Source: Diaphorobacter caeni (GTDB taxonomy: Bacteria > Pseudomonadota > Gammaproteobacteria > Burkholderiales > Burkholderiaceae_C). From it: 64,000 bases of DNA. The notes under the pieces are model-generated. The model saw nothing but the letters and a program-made list of their open reading frames with translations, was not told the origin of the DNA and searched no databases. Shown in pieces: positions 17,856-24,864 of this stretch (positions are counted from its first letter, which is position 1; every line of letters starts with the position of its first letter). The stretch is taken from the NCBI RefSeq assembly GCF_015354245.1, contig NZ_JADKYZ010000007.1:1-64000 (forward strand), given 5' to 3'. The position numbers were made by a program, and so were the translations under genes.

Positions 17856-18754
17856 CAGACATCGTAGTACCGCGCGTCGTGCCCAGCATGCCTGCGCCAC
17901 CGCTGACAACAGATCCGCCACAGATCTTTGACGACAAGGCGATTGCCATGGCGGCAGGGTATGCGCCGACCATCGGCGGAATGAACAACACTGCCGCCGA
18001 CACCTACCAAAATGCGGTTGCTGTATCTGAATTCGCCGCTGCAATGCAGATCCTTTGGGGGCAGGTGCGAGATGGCGTGATCACCATTCAGGACGCGCTC
18101 GCAGCCATCCAAGCCGGGCCGGTCGTGTCCGTGATGGGGCGCTCCGGTGTTGTGACTGGCCTTGTCGAAACGTCCATCGGAGCTGTGCGCGACAAGACTC
18201 AGCTGATGGCAAATGCACCGCTCGGCCAGCCCTGTGCCTACAGCAGCACCACGGGCGCCGGGTCTGACTGGCCCACAACTCACACGTCGAGCTGGTGGAA
18301 CGTGCTGACTATCGGCGCATCAACACGCATCACTCAGCGAGCCTCGCAAGTCTTTGCCGGAGCGCACCAAGGCTGGGTGTTTGAGCGCGTGTGCCAGGAT
18401 GGAACGTGGTCGGCGTGGCGGCGCGTGTTTACCGATGGCTCGCTGCTTGAAGCATGGGTGGTGCAACAGCCTTCGGGCGGCACATGTACGTGCGACCCAT
18501 CGCTCGGCACCATGCAGATCGTCGGCTTGCTCGCAAACACAACAGTTACGCTGCCGACGCCGCGATCCATTGGCGATCAGATGACGATGCGGGTGTTCCA
18601 GTACTCCAGCTACTCGCTTGCGTTTAGCAGTAACGTCAAGATGGCGCTCGGGGCTGCGTTGCCATCAATACCTTCGAACCGCTGGCTCACACTGACATTT
18701 TGCACTGACAACAATGCGGTCGATTGGCACGCTTTTGTCGCGGGGATCCACTGA
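17852..18754 (+). CDS. Tail fibre-like protein with pyocin-knob-type domain
   Basis: The 300-residue protein starts in an ATGA overlap. After an N-terminal attachment region, residues about 125-200 (WPTTHTSSWWNVLTIGAST, then FERVCQDGTWSAWRRVF) match the knob repeat of pyocin and phage tail fibres. The C-terminal 85 residues form a separate beta domain. It probably joins the tail tip to the glycine-rich adhesin encoded next and may contribute to host recognition. Confidence 0.75.
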   Translation: MTDIVVPRVVPSMPAPPLTTDPPQIFDDKAIAMAAGYAPTIGGMNNTAADTYQNAVAVSEFAAAMQILWGQVRDGVITIQDALAAIQAGPVVSVMGRSGVVTGLVETSIGAVRDKTQLMANAPLGQPCAYSSTTGAGSDWPTTHTSSWWNVLTIGASTRITQRASQVFAGAHQGWVFERVCQDGTWSAWRRVFTDGSLLEAWVVQQPSGGTCTCDPSLGTMQIVGLLANTTVTLPTPRSIGDQMTMRVFQYSSYSLAFSSNVKMALGAALPSIPSNRWLTLTFCTDNNAVDWHAFVAGIH

Positions 18755-19455
18755 TGTTGGGCGCGCGAATGCTCATGGCGGGCGGGCTGACCGGCATCAC
18801 CATTTCCGCCAGCGTCCGGAGTCCCGATATCGCCGCGCTGGCTGCGGCGGCGGGCTGGCGTGGCGGGCAAATACTGCTGCGCGTCAACGCTGGCGTCGAT
18901 GTTGCTGGTCTTGTGATCCCAGCCACGATCCCTAACGACTGTCTCACGCTGATCAACAGGGGGCGCATCGGCGGCATGATCAACGGCGGAAAGGGTTTGC
19001 AGACCACAAACCGCATCACTGTTGACAACGCTGGCGGCACGATCCAAGGCAGTGGCGGGCAGGGCGGCTCAGGCGGCACCATCCGCATCGGCGGCACTGA
19101 GGGTTACAGCGCACTCGGATCGCCCGGCAACGGCGGCAATGGAGCGGGCTTTTCTACGAGCAGCGCGATCACATTGCTCGCGCCCACGGCGGGCTCAGCG
19201 GGCACAACGATGCAGCTTGGAGGCCCAACCATTGGCGGTGGCAACGGCTCGTCTACGGGCGGGCGCGGCGGCAACGGTGGGGCCATCGGTGCGGCCGGAC
19301 TGAGCGGCAGCGCCGCATCGATCACCCAGTACTACACATCGTCCACCATCATCACAAACGGCGGCGCTGGCGGCGCGGCAGGCGCTGCAGTGGACGGCGA
19401 CAGCAAAGTCACATGGATCGCGCTCGGCACGATCACTGGATCAAGGATAAATTAA
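18754..19455 (+). CDS. Glycine-rich tail adhesin, gp38-like receptor-binding candidate
   Basis: The 233-residue protein starts in TGATG with the previous stop; an in-frame GTG/ATG further upstream lies inside that gene. The N-half has a small beta domain (ILLRVNAGVDVAGLVIPATI, then LTLINRGRIGGMINGG). It then becomes a run of glycine-rich loops (GSGGQGGSGG, GNGGNGAG, GGRGGNGG, GGAGGAAGA). This matches the polyglycine-II sandwich of T4-family gp38 adhesins, which cap fibres and determine the receptor. Variable loops between glycine runs would be the contact sites. Confidence 0.75.
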   Translation: MLGARMLMAGGLTGITISASVRSPDIAALAAAAGWRGGQILLRVNAGVDVAGLVIPATIPNDCLTLINRGRIGGMINGGKGLQTTNRITVDNAGGTIQGSGGQGGSGGTIRIGGTEGYSALGSPGNGGNGAGFSTSSAITLLAPTAGSAGTTMQLGGPTIGGGNGSSTGGRGGNGGAIGAAGLSGSAASITQYYTSSTIITNGGAGGAAGAAVDGDSKVTWIALGTITGSRIN

Positions 19456-20016
19456 ATGAGCAATATCCGAAACACAGAGACGGGCGAGTTTGGCCTGCGC
19501 GTTGTTGACATGCGCAGCTACTTTGCGCAAGAGGGCTGCGTGGCAATGATCGCTGATGATTTTGAGGGCGTGCTTGAGCAGTGGGAGAGCTACGCTGCCA
19601 CGGCTCAGCCTGAGCACGATGCAGCGACTCACAAAGTCGTGCAGATTGAGCCCGTCGAGATTGAGGGCGTGCTGACCCAGCAATGGGAGGTTGTGGCGCT
19701 CGACGCCGACGATCTGGCGCAGATCGAGGCTCAGCGATTGGCGGATGAGCGGGCGGCTGCTGACGCGGCTCGCGTGACAGTCTCGAAGCGCCAGGCCCTG
19801 CTTGCCCTGTTTGACCTGCGCGGCATCAAGGACTCGGACATCGATGCACAGATCGCACTCATCCCAGACGAGGCGACCCGATACCGCGCGCAAGTGGACT
19901 GGCAAGGCTCGGCGGCTATCGAGTCAGATAGTCCGACCGTGCTGATGCTGGCCGCTGCACTCAATCTGAGCGAGCAAGACCTCGCGGTGCTGTTTGACTA
20001 TGCCAATGCCATGTGA
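19456..20016 (+). CDS. Tail fibre assembly-like phage protein
   Basis: The 186-residue protein begins directly after the adhesin stop. The N-half contains VALDADDLAQIEAQRLADERAAADAARV, a charged helix typical of fibre-assembly and DUF4376-like proteins. The C-half (RQALLALFDLRGIKDSDIDAQI, then YRAQVDWQGSAAIESDSPTV) is a conserved phage domain often at the end of fibre operons. It may chaperone the adhesin. A UUCG hairpin follows. Confidence 0.72.
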   Translation: MSNIRNTETGEFGLRVVDMRSYFAQEGCVAMIADDFEGVLEQWESYAATAQPEHDAATHKVVQIEPVEIEGVLTQQWEVVALDADDLAQIEAQRLADERAAADAARVTVSKRQALLALFDLRGIKDSDIDAQIALIPDEATRYRAQVDWQGSAAIESDSPTVLMLAAALNLSEQDLAVLFDYANAM

Positions 20017-20036
20017 GCCACACGACACCAACACAG

Positions 20037-20062
20037 ACCCGCTTCGGCGGGTTTTCTTTTTC
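20037..20062 (+). terminator. UUCG hairpin between tail and lysis genes
   Basis: ACCCGC at 20037-20042 pairs with GCGGGT at 20047-20052 around TTCG, followed by TTTCTTTTT. The stem-loop is identical to that after terL at 2966-2981. Confidence 0.75.
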
Positions 20063-20076
20063 CTGAAAGGCCAACG

Positions 20077-20334
20077 ATGAATCAAACAGAGGCGAGGGAT
20101 ATTGCAATGGGTTTGGCGGGGCAAGTGCCGGGGCAGGCAGCGTTTTTGCTGACTGGCCAGTGGCTGATCATGGTGCTCACCGTGGTGCTGTTGCTGGTGC
20201 AGATCGGCTACTACGCACGCAAGTGGATGCGCGAAGAGACGGACTTGGGCCGCAAGCTGTGCCGCTGGCTCTGCCGTTACCGATGGGGCCGCTGGGCCTG
20301 CAAGTTTGGAGAGTGCGATGAACAAAATCCCTGA
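20077..20334 (+). CDS. Putative holin
   Basis: This 85-residue protein has one clear membrane segment (about residues 24-46, AFLLTGQWLIMVLTVVLLLVQ...) and a strongly basic C-terminus (RKLCRWLCRYRWGRW). A GAAAGG ribosome site precedes it and its 3' end overlaps the endolysin gene. Size, topology and place at the head of the lysis cassette support a holin or pinholin role. With a possible SAR endolysin next to it, a pinholin is attractive but unproven. Confidence 0.72.
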   Translation: MNQTEARDIAMGLAGQVPGQAAFLLTGQWLIMVLTVVLLLVQIGYYARKWMREETDLGRKLCRWLCRYRWGRWACKFGECDEQNP

Positions 20335-20935
20335 TGCCCTCTCTCGCGGCCTGCTGGCCCTCATGCTGCTGACCGGCGGCGCTGGTGGCTACGTCTACAA
20401 CGAGTCTGTACACCGCGAGGCTCAGCGAAACGAGTACATCCAAGCCGTGGCTGAAGACTTGCACTCGTCCACCGAGCTGCGCGTCGCCATGGTCATGGGC
20501 TCGTTTTACGAGTCGAGCTACAAGCACATCGGCGACCCGTACATCGACAAGCTGGGCAAGGGCCAGCCGCTCACGGTCTGCAACGGGATCACGGGCGACG
20601 GCGTGTTCCTGCGCTACTACACGCCGACCGATTGCTACCGGCTCGAAAAAGCCAGATACATCAGATCAGAGGCCGCTGCAAAGCGGCTTTTGTCATTCTG
20701 GGCGGGCTACAACATCTGGCAACGGGCGACGTTCATCGACTTCATTCACAACAAGGGTGAGGGTGCTTTCGCAAGCTCGACCATGCGGCGCAAGGCGAAC
20801 GCGGGTGACATCGTTGGGGCATGCCGCGAAAACCCTCGATGGAACAAAGGCACGATAAATGGCGTGTCTATGGCGCTTCCTGGACTAACGATCCGGGCGG
20901 ATGCCAATGCGCAGCTTTGTGAGGGCGGGCTATGA
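20318..20935 (+). CDS. Phage endolysin (lysozyme-like), possible SAR type
   Basis: The 205-residue protein has an N-terminal weakly hydrophobic, alanine/glycine-rich helix (residues 8-25, SRGLLALMLLTGGAGGY) typical of signal-anchor-release endolysins. The catalytic part (from about 55: VAMVMGSFYESSYKHIG, PLTVCNGITG, NKGEGAF, CRENPRWNKG) belongs to a lysozyme group known from Burkholderiales phages. The general-acid glutamate could be E65, but its alignment to GH24 enzymes is not clean. ATG 20318 has GGAGAG upstream. The stop overlaps the next micro-gene by ATGA. Confidence 0.8.
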   Translation: MNKIPDALSRGLLALMLLTGGAGGYVYNESVHREAQRNEYIQAVAEDLHSSTELRVAMVMGSFYESSYKHIGDPYIDKLGKGQPLTVCNGITGDGVFLRYYTPTDCYRLEKARYIRSEAAAKRLLSFWAGYNIWQRATFIDFIHNKGEGAFASSTMRRKANAGDIVGACRENPRWNKGTINGVSMALPGLTIRADANAQLCEGGL

Positions 20936-20982
20936 ACCCGATCATGTTCGCAATGTGGTGGTACTGGTGGATGGGCCTATGA
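20932..20982 (+). CDS. 16-residue tryptophan-rich micro-protein in lysis cassette
   Basis: ATG 20932 overlaps the endolysin stop (ATGA), and the frame MNPIMFAMWWYWWMGL ends at TGA 20980-20982, which overlaps the spanin start (ATGA). The peptide is entirely hydrophobic, with five aromatic W/Y residues in a row. Exact coupling on both sides argues that it is translated. It may act only as a coupling leader or be a tiny membrane peptide. Confidence 0.5.
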   Translation: MNPIMFAMWWYWWMGL

Positions 20983-21497
20983 CCGCCTACGCCAAAGCCA
21001 TCATCGCTGCCGTCCTGTTCGCGCTCGGGCTGGCTGTCGGCTGGGTGACGCAAGGATGGCGCGCGGACGCACGCATCGCGTCTCAGCGGGTGGATCACGC
21101 CAAGGTGCTGGCCGACATAGCCACAGCAACGGAAAAAACGCAGCGGGCCGTGCGGCAGTACGAGAAGGCCGCCAACGCTGCAATCACGGCAGCCGACCAA
21201 TCAGCAACAGAGAGGATTGCCAAAAATGTCGAAGAAACTGACCGCCTGCGCGCTTGTGTCGCTGCTGGCACTTGCGGGGTGCGCATCGTCACCCGATACG
21301 TGCGTGAGCCCCGTAGTGCAGGGGCCGCAGATTCAAGCGCCAGCACCGTGGGCGATGCAGCCCTCGAACTCGACCGCGAAGCTGCAAGCCGTGTTCTCGA
21401 TCTCAGAGAGTCCATCAAGCTCGACGCTGAGAAGCTCGACTACCTCCAGCGGTACGCTGGGACCTGCTGGCGGGCTAGGGTTGAGGCGGTGAAGTGA
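20979..21497 (+). CDS. Rz-like inner-membrane spanin
   Basis: The 172-residue protein has an N-terminal membrane anchor (AKAIIAAVLFALGLAVGWVTQG, residues 4-25) and then a long charged periplasmic coiled coil (DHAKVLADIATATEKTQRAVRQYEKAANA...). This is the i-spanin plan, which spans the periplasm with the Rz1 lipoprotein and fuses the membranes at lysis. ATG 20979 is chosen because it opens the anchor directly. The Rz1 gene is nested in the +1 frame inside it. Confidence 0.85.
   Translation: MTAYAKAIIAAVLFALGLAVGWVTQGWRADARIASQRVDHAKVLADIATATEKTQRAVRQYEKAANAAITAADQSATERIAKNVEETDRLRACVAAGTCGVRIVTRYVREPRSAGAADSSASTVGDAALELDREAASRVLDLRESIKLDAEKLDYLQRYAGTCWRARVEAVK
21226..21492 (+). CDS. Rz1-like outer-membrane spanin lipoprotein (nested)
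   Basis: This 88-residue frame lies wholly inside the Rz gene in another reading frame. It starts MSKKLTACALVSLLALAGCASS, a type II signal peptide with lipobox L-A-G-C. AGAGGA at 21211-21216 serves as ribosome site. The mature part is proline- and serine-rich with no fold, as usual for o-spanins. The nested arrangement is that of lambda Rz/Rz1. Confidence 0.85.
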   Translation: MSKKLTACALVSLLALAGCASSPDTCVSPVVQGPQIQAPAPWAMQPSNSTAKLQAVFSISESPSSSTLRSSTTSSGTLGPAGGLGLRR

Positions 21498-21543
21498 CTA
21501 CAAGCTCGACGACAAAATATTCCAGAAATTATTCCGGGTGAAG

Positions 21544-21592
21544 CGATGTTGATTTTTCTCGCCTCCAATGTAGGTCTGGAAAATCAACATCG
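21544..21592. repeat. 13-bp perfect inverted repeat downstream of spanin genes
   Basis: CGATGTTGATTTT at 21544-21556 is exactly inverted as AAAATCAACATCG at 21580-21592, with a 23-base loop. It could be a transcription stop for the lysis operon or a recombination or protein-binding site. No T-tract follows the right arm. Confidence 0.6.
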
Positions 21593-21881
21593 ACCCCTGT
21601 CGAGCCTATGCTCGACACCCCGGATGGGCGGCTCCTGCCGGCCGCCGCCGGCCGCTTCCGGCGAGACCCCCGTTGTCTCGCTGCAACATCCCGGCATTAC
21701 CCCGTACCCTGCGCCGGGTCGAGCCGGCTCTCCGTGCGTCTGGAGCCGCTCCAAAGCGTCGGCAAGGTCGCTCTCGCGCCGCTCCAGAGCGACCCTATCC
21801 ACGTCGGCCACAAAGCTCTGGCTCAAGCTGCCGAATGAGCGATATTTCAGGAAAATAAGCAGGGCTGATATTTCCGAGAAA
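21593..21881. other. Stretch with no supported gene
   Basis: No confident gene is seen between the inverted repeat and the small reverse-strand operon. A reverse-strand frame at 21584-21925 has a protein-like middle (ADVDRVALERRESDLADALERL), but its C-terminus is glycine/proline-rich and it lacks a clear ribosome site. An AT-rich block at 21838-21900 holds repeated GGAAAT and ATTTCC steps. Confidence 0.4.
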
Positions 21882-22076
21882 TCAATCCTGCTGATTTCCG
21901 CCAATCGGCTCAATGCCCGCCTCATCAGCCGCGCATGCCAGAGCCAGCCAGCGGGGGAGTTCTGGCTTTTTCAGATAGTCGTAGTACGTCGTCCGGCCCA
22001 TGCCAAGCGCCTTTGCGGCGGTGTCGTAGGTGTAGTCTCGACGCGCTTGCCAAGCCTTCAACTGTTCGCCTGTCAT
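21882..22076 (-). CDS. Small helix-turn-helix protein
   Basis: The 64-residue protein MTGEQLKAWQARRDYTYDTA... carries a helix-turn-helix (AAKALGMGRTTYYDYLKK, about residues 20-37) like Xre or Fis-type DNA-binding phage proteins. Its ATG overlaps the stop of the upstream gene (ATGA), so it is third in a three-gene reverse operon. It could be a regulator of that operon through the palindrome at 22555-22573, but this is inference. Confidence 0.7.
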   Translation of the reverse strand: MTGEQLKAWQARRDYTYDTAAKALGMGRTTYYDYLKKPELPRWLALACAADEAGIEPIGGNQQD

Positions 22077-22306
22077 GGATTGCGCTCGCTCCACTCTGCT
22101 GCCTCGCGACATAGGCGCTGCATTCTTGCAGGCAGGTCGTGCAGGGGGGCGCCACGAGCCAGCTCGAATGCAGACCAAGCTTCGGCGGTATCTTCGGTGG
22201 CTGACCACCCAAGATCCTCATCAAACTCGACCTTGAGCCCGGATGAGTGAACAAGGTAGGAGCCATCGCGACTCCATTCTTTGTGCCAGTAGCGCTTATT
22301 GGTCAT
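22073..22306 (-). CDS. Small phage protein of unknown function
   Basis: The 77-residue protein MTNKRYWHKEWSRDGSYLVH... is acidic in the middle (EFDEDLGWSATEDTAEAWSAF) and is the second gene of the small reverse-strand operon. Start and stop both overlap neighbours by ATGA, strong support for translation. No family is recognised. Confidence 0.65.
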   Translation of the reverse strand: MTNKRYWHKEWSRDGSYLVHSSGLKVEFDEDLGWSATEDTAEAWSAFELARGAPLHDLPARMQRLCREAAEWSERNP

Positions 22307-22479
22307 GCTCGATAGGTTGTGCCAACCAGCGGCGCGGGTGCGCCATCGCGGTTGCGCAGATTGAACGGCACATGCGTCAGGTCTTTGGCGCGGCAGAACT
22401 GAGCAGCGTCTTCGTCGTTTATGAAGTGAGCCACAACAGTACCGTCTTGAGCCAGAGCGATGTGGATGATGCTTGTCAT
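22303..22479 (-). CDS. Small phage protein of unknown function
   Basis: This 58-residue protein (MTSIIHIALAQDGTVVAHFI..., ending TTYRA) is the first gene of the reverse-strand operon, with a GAGGAGA ribosome site. Its stop overlaps the next start by ATGA. The compact beta-alpha look and D/E-rich middle do not allow a family call. Confidence 0.6.
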   Translation of the reverse strand: MTSIIHIALAQDGTVVAHFINDEDAAQFCRAKDLTHVPFNLRNRDGAPAPLVGTTYRA

Positions 22480-22550
22480 GATGATTTCTCCTCGGAGAAC
22501 ACTCTACCGGAGTGCGTCGGCGAACAACTTGTTTGCTGTCCATGGGTGTT

Positions 22551-22579
22551 AATGTAGTTCGGAATCCGAACTATCGCAA
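22551..22579 (-). promoter_or_regulatory. Promoter with palindromic operator for small reverse operon
   Basis: Reading the reverse strand, TTGCGA (22579-22574) is a -35 candidate and TACATT (22556-22551) a -10 candidate, with a 17-base spacer. The perfect 9+1+9 palindrome TAGTTCGGAATCCGAACTA at 22555-22573 fills the spacer and touches the -10 box. A bound repressor would block RNA polymerase. The start of the first gene lies about 70 bases downstream. Confidence 0.6.
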
Positions 22580-22662
22580 GCACTTTTCATCAGTGCAAAC
22601 CCTTGCCGAGTGAGTGAGTCGCAAACTACTCAATTTGCCGGGTTTGTATCCTATGGGTGACA

Positions 22663-23601
22663 TTAGATGCGGGCGGCGATGTCGTCGGCTGTCTCCCTGT
22701 AGTACGTACTACGAAGAAGCTCGAGGTTCTTGTGTCGGCTCACTCGTGCGAGAGTGAGAATGTCCATTTTCCGCGCCATGAGTGTTAGGGCGGTAGCGCG
22801 CGAGTCACGGAACTCAAGGCCTGTGATCAGCTGCTGCTTACGGAGCTTTGCAAACAGTGTGCTGGCCTCGTTCGCGTCCACGGTCAACACTGGCGTTTTG
22901 CGGAGCAGTCGCGCGGCTTGGTGTGTGACGGGTACATCCGATGGTCGAGGGTCTGTTTTGCTTGGCGGGATCTTGACGATCTTTCTGGCGTCGTTGTATC
23001 CAGCGGGGGCGGCAAGCGCCTCTTGAAGGCGCATGGCTGTGCGCAGGGCGATGTGAAAGGCCTGAGTGACTTCAAGCGTCTTTCCACCAGTGCGCTGTCC
23101 AGCGCGCAGTATTCGCTTGATTTGCTGCCAGCGCCAAACCTCCACTCGCGGAGGGTTCTCCTTTGGCATGCGAACGCCCTTGTATGGGTTCTCTGCGATC
23201 CATTTCCATTCCGAAACAGCCACGTTGAACATGTTGCGAAACAGATTCGTTTCACGCTGGACGGTGGATCCGCTCACGGTCTTCAGCCGAGCGTCACGCC
23301 ATTTGCCAATCATCTCGCTCGTGATGTCCGAGAGATTCAAGCCCTCTCCAAAGTGTTCGCAGAAAGCCTCGAATCGGCGGCGCTCCCAATCGACTGCTCC
23401 GCGCTTTTCGACGCTGACCGACTCTAAGTACTTTTTGCAGGCCTGACCCAAAGTGTGATCTTTGCGCAGCGTCTTTTTGCTCTCTTGTTCAAGCGCCCAA
23501 GACTGGGCATCTTTCTTGAGTGCGAAAGTCTTGGAAACGCGCACTCCATCACGCTGGATCTGGGCTCTCCAGCCGTCTCGAAATTTGCCAATGTAGGCCA
23601 T
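22663..23601 (-). CDS. int: Tyrosine-recombinase phage integrase
   Basis: The 312-residue integrase has an N-terminal arm-binding strand region (MAYIGKFRDGWRAQIQRDG), a core-binding SAM-like domain (about 50-140) and a catalytic domain. Candidate active residues are R191 (in TAMRLQEAL), K215, R268 (in FRDSRAT), H290 and tyrosine Y300 or Y301 (STYYRE). The usual HxxR box reads RxxR at 265-268. A GGAG ribosome site precedes the start. It lies beside the 3' end of tRNA-Leu on the same strand, as expected for tRNA-targeting prophages. Confidence 0.93.
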   Translation of the reverse strand: MAYIGKFRDGWRAQIQRDGVRVSKTFALKKDAQSWALEQESKKTLRKDHTLGQACKKYLESVSVEKRGAVDWERRRFEAFCEHFGEGLNLSDITSEMIGKWRDARLKTVSGSTVQRETNLFRNMFNVAVSEWKWIAENPYKGVRMPKENPPRVEVWRWQQIKRILRAGQRTGGKTLEVTQAFHIALRTAMRLQEALAAPAGYNDARKIVKIPPSKTDPRPSDVPVTHQAARLLRKTPVLTVDANEASTLFAKLRKQQLITGLEFRDSRATALTLMARKMDILTLARVSRHKNLELLRSTYYRETADDIAARI

Positions 23602-23760
23602 GGGAAGCTCCGTCTGTTCGCACGCTTTGTGGGAAGCGTGTGTGCAAATCTGTTCGCAGAGCTAAAAGGAAGTGATGCCCCGCTAGAGGGGGAAATCGTA
23701 CTCTATAGGGAGATAAACCACTGTAATTGCTACAGGTGGTGCCCGAGGCCGGAATCGAAC
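23602..23760 (-). other. Inferred prophage attachment site at tRNA-Leu 3' end
   Basis: The integrase start is about 135 bases from the 3' end of tRNA-Leu, with no gene between. Tyrosine integrases of this kind cross over in tRNA 3' halves and restore the tRNA, so the att core most likely lies within 23737-23760. The partner copy is not in this window, so exact core limits cannot be set. Confidence 0.6.
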
Positions 23761-23821
23761 CGGCACGCCTTGCGGCGGCGGATTTTGAGTCCGCTGCGTC
23801 TACCAATTCCACCACTCGGGC
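23737..23821 (-). tRNA. tRNA-Leu(CAA)
   Basis: On the reverse strand a full cloverleaf can be drawn. The acceptor stem is GCCCGAG with CTCGGGC and CCA is encoded at 23739-23737. The anticodon stem is GCGGA/TCCGC with loop CTCAAAA, giving anticodon CAA. A long variable arm and a GGTTCGAATCC T-loop identify a class II leucine tRNA. It decodes UUG and serves as the prophage integration target. Confidence 0.95.
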
Positions 23822-23856
23822 TATGAGAGCTACGGAAATTCTTGGAAGCTCGAATT

Positions 23857-24780
23857 ATGGCACAGTATTGGGGTATGAATTCCTACCCGACCATCGAGGA
23901 CGCAATCGGCCACACTCCGCTGGTTGCGCTGCAACGTATTGGAGCGCAAAACAATGCCGCACGCGGCAATGTGATTCTTGGCAAGCTCGAGGGCAACAAC
24001 CCTGCGGGATCGGTGAAAGACCGGCCTGCGGTGTCAATGATCCGCCGAGCGGAGGAACGCGGGGAGATCAAGCCCGGCGACACGCTGATCGAGGCGACCT
24101 CCGGCAACACCGGCATTGCGCTCGCGATGGCGGCCGCGATCAAGGGCTACCGCATGGTGCTGATCATGCCCGAGGACCTGTCCATCGAGCGCGCGCAGAC
24201 CATGAAGGCCTACGGCGCCGAGCTGATCCTCACGCCCAAGAGCGGCGGCATGGAGTACGCGCGCGATCTCGCGGACACCATGGTCAAGCAGGGCAAGGGC
24301 GTGGTGCTCGATCAGTTCGCCAACCAGGACAATCCACGCGCGCACTATGAAACGACCGGCCCCGAACTGTGGGAACAGACGGGTGGCCGCATCACGCACT
24401 TCGTGAGCGCGATGGGCACGACCGGCACGATCACCGGCGTGGCGAAGTTCCTCAAGGAAAAGAACCCGAACGTGAAGATCATCGGCGCGCAGCCGACCGA
24501 AGGCTCGCGCATTCCCGGCATCCGCAAGTGGCCCGAGGAATATCTGCCCAAGATCTACGATGCGTCGCTGGTCGACGAGCTGGTCTATGTGACGCAGGAC
24601 GATGCCGAGGACATGGCCCGCCGCATGGCGCGCGAGGAAGGCATCTTCGCGGGCATATCGGCTGCCGGTGCGTGTCATGTGGCGCAGCAGATCAGCGAGC
24701 GCGAAGAGAACGCGACCATCGTCTTCGTGGTGTGCGATCGCGGCGACCGCTACCTGTCGACGGGCGTGTTTCCGGCCTGA
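23857..24780 (+). CDS. cysM: Cysteine synthase B (O-acetylserine/thiosulfate sulfhydrylase)
   Basis: This PLP enzyme makes cysteine or S-sulfocysteine from O-acetylserine and sulfide or thiosulfate. The PLP lysine is K54 in GNNPAGSVKDR, the phosphate loop is EATSGNTGIA and the conserved SAMGTTGTITG and CDRGDRYLSTGVF motifs are present. CysM-specific features such as the PTEGSRIPGIRKWPEEYLP block support CysM over CysK. ATG 23857 has GGAAG eight bases upstream; ATG 23875 is an alternative. The gene begins 36 bases past the tRNA. Confidence 0.93.
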   Translation: MAQYWGMNSYPTIEDAIGHTPLVALQRIGAQNNAARGNVILGKLEGNNPAGSVKDRPAVSMIRRAEERGEIKPGDTLIEATSGNTGIALAMAAAIKGYRMVLIMPEDLSIERAQTMKAYGAELILTPKSGGMEYARDLADTMVKQGKGVVLDQFANQDNPRAHYETTGPELWEQTGGRITHFVSAMGTTGTITGVAKFLKEKNPNVKIIGAQPTEGSRIPGIRKWPEEYLPKIYDASLVDELVYVTQDDAEDMARRMAREEGIFAGISAAGACHVAQQISEREENATIVFVVCDRGDRYLSTGVFPA

Positions 24781-24819
24781 GAGCGTGTTGACGATCTCAG
24801 ATAGCAAACACGCTCTGCC
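24779..24819 (+). repeat. Copy of GAGCGT(G/A)TTGACGATCTC element after cysM
   Basis: GAGCGTGTTGACGATCTC at 24781-24798 directly follows the cysM stop TGA and matches 17 of 18 bases with the sequence following another stop codon at 52421-52438. AGAGCGTGTT can pair with AACACGCTCT at 24806-24816, so the RNA forms a hairpin that could stop transcription. It lacks a T-tract. Confidence 0.55.
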
Positions 24820-24864
24820 GACAACGCACTGAACGAGCAAACGACCTTCACCACGAGAGCTTTT

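Larger units (their letters stand above)
1..23740. mobile_element. Siphovirus prophage, incomplete at left edge
   Basis: An almost uninterrupted forward-strand series of phage late genes (packaging, head, connector, tail, lysis) is followed by reverse-strand small genes and a tyrosine integrase that abuts the 3' end of tRNA-Leu. The order terminase, U35-type protease, HK97-fold capsid, portal, gp6, gp10 and long tape measure is that of HK97/lambda-like siphoviruses. No repressor or replication genes are seen, so the early region and the distal att site must lie before base 1. Bases 1-336 hold no gene I can support before the HNH gene. Every structural gene looks intact, so the element may be inducible, but this is inference. 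Confidence 0.93.
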
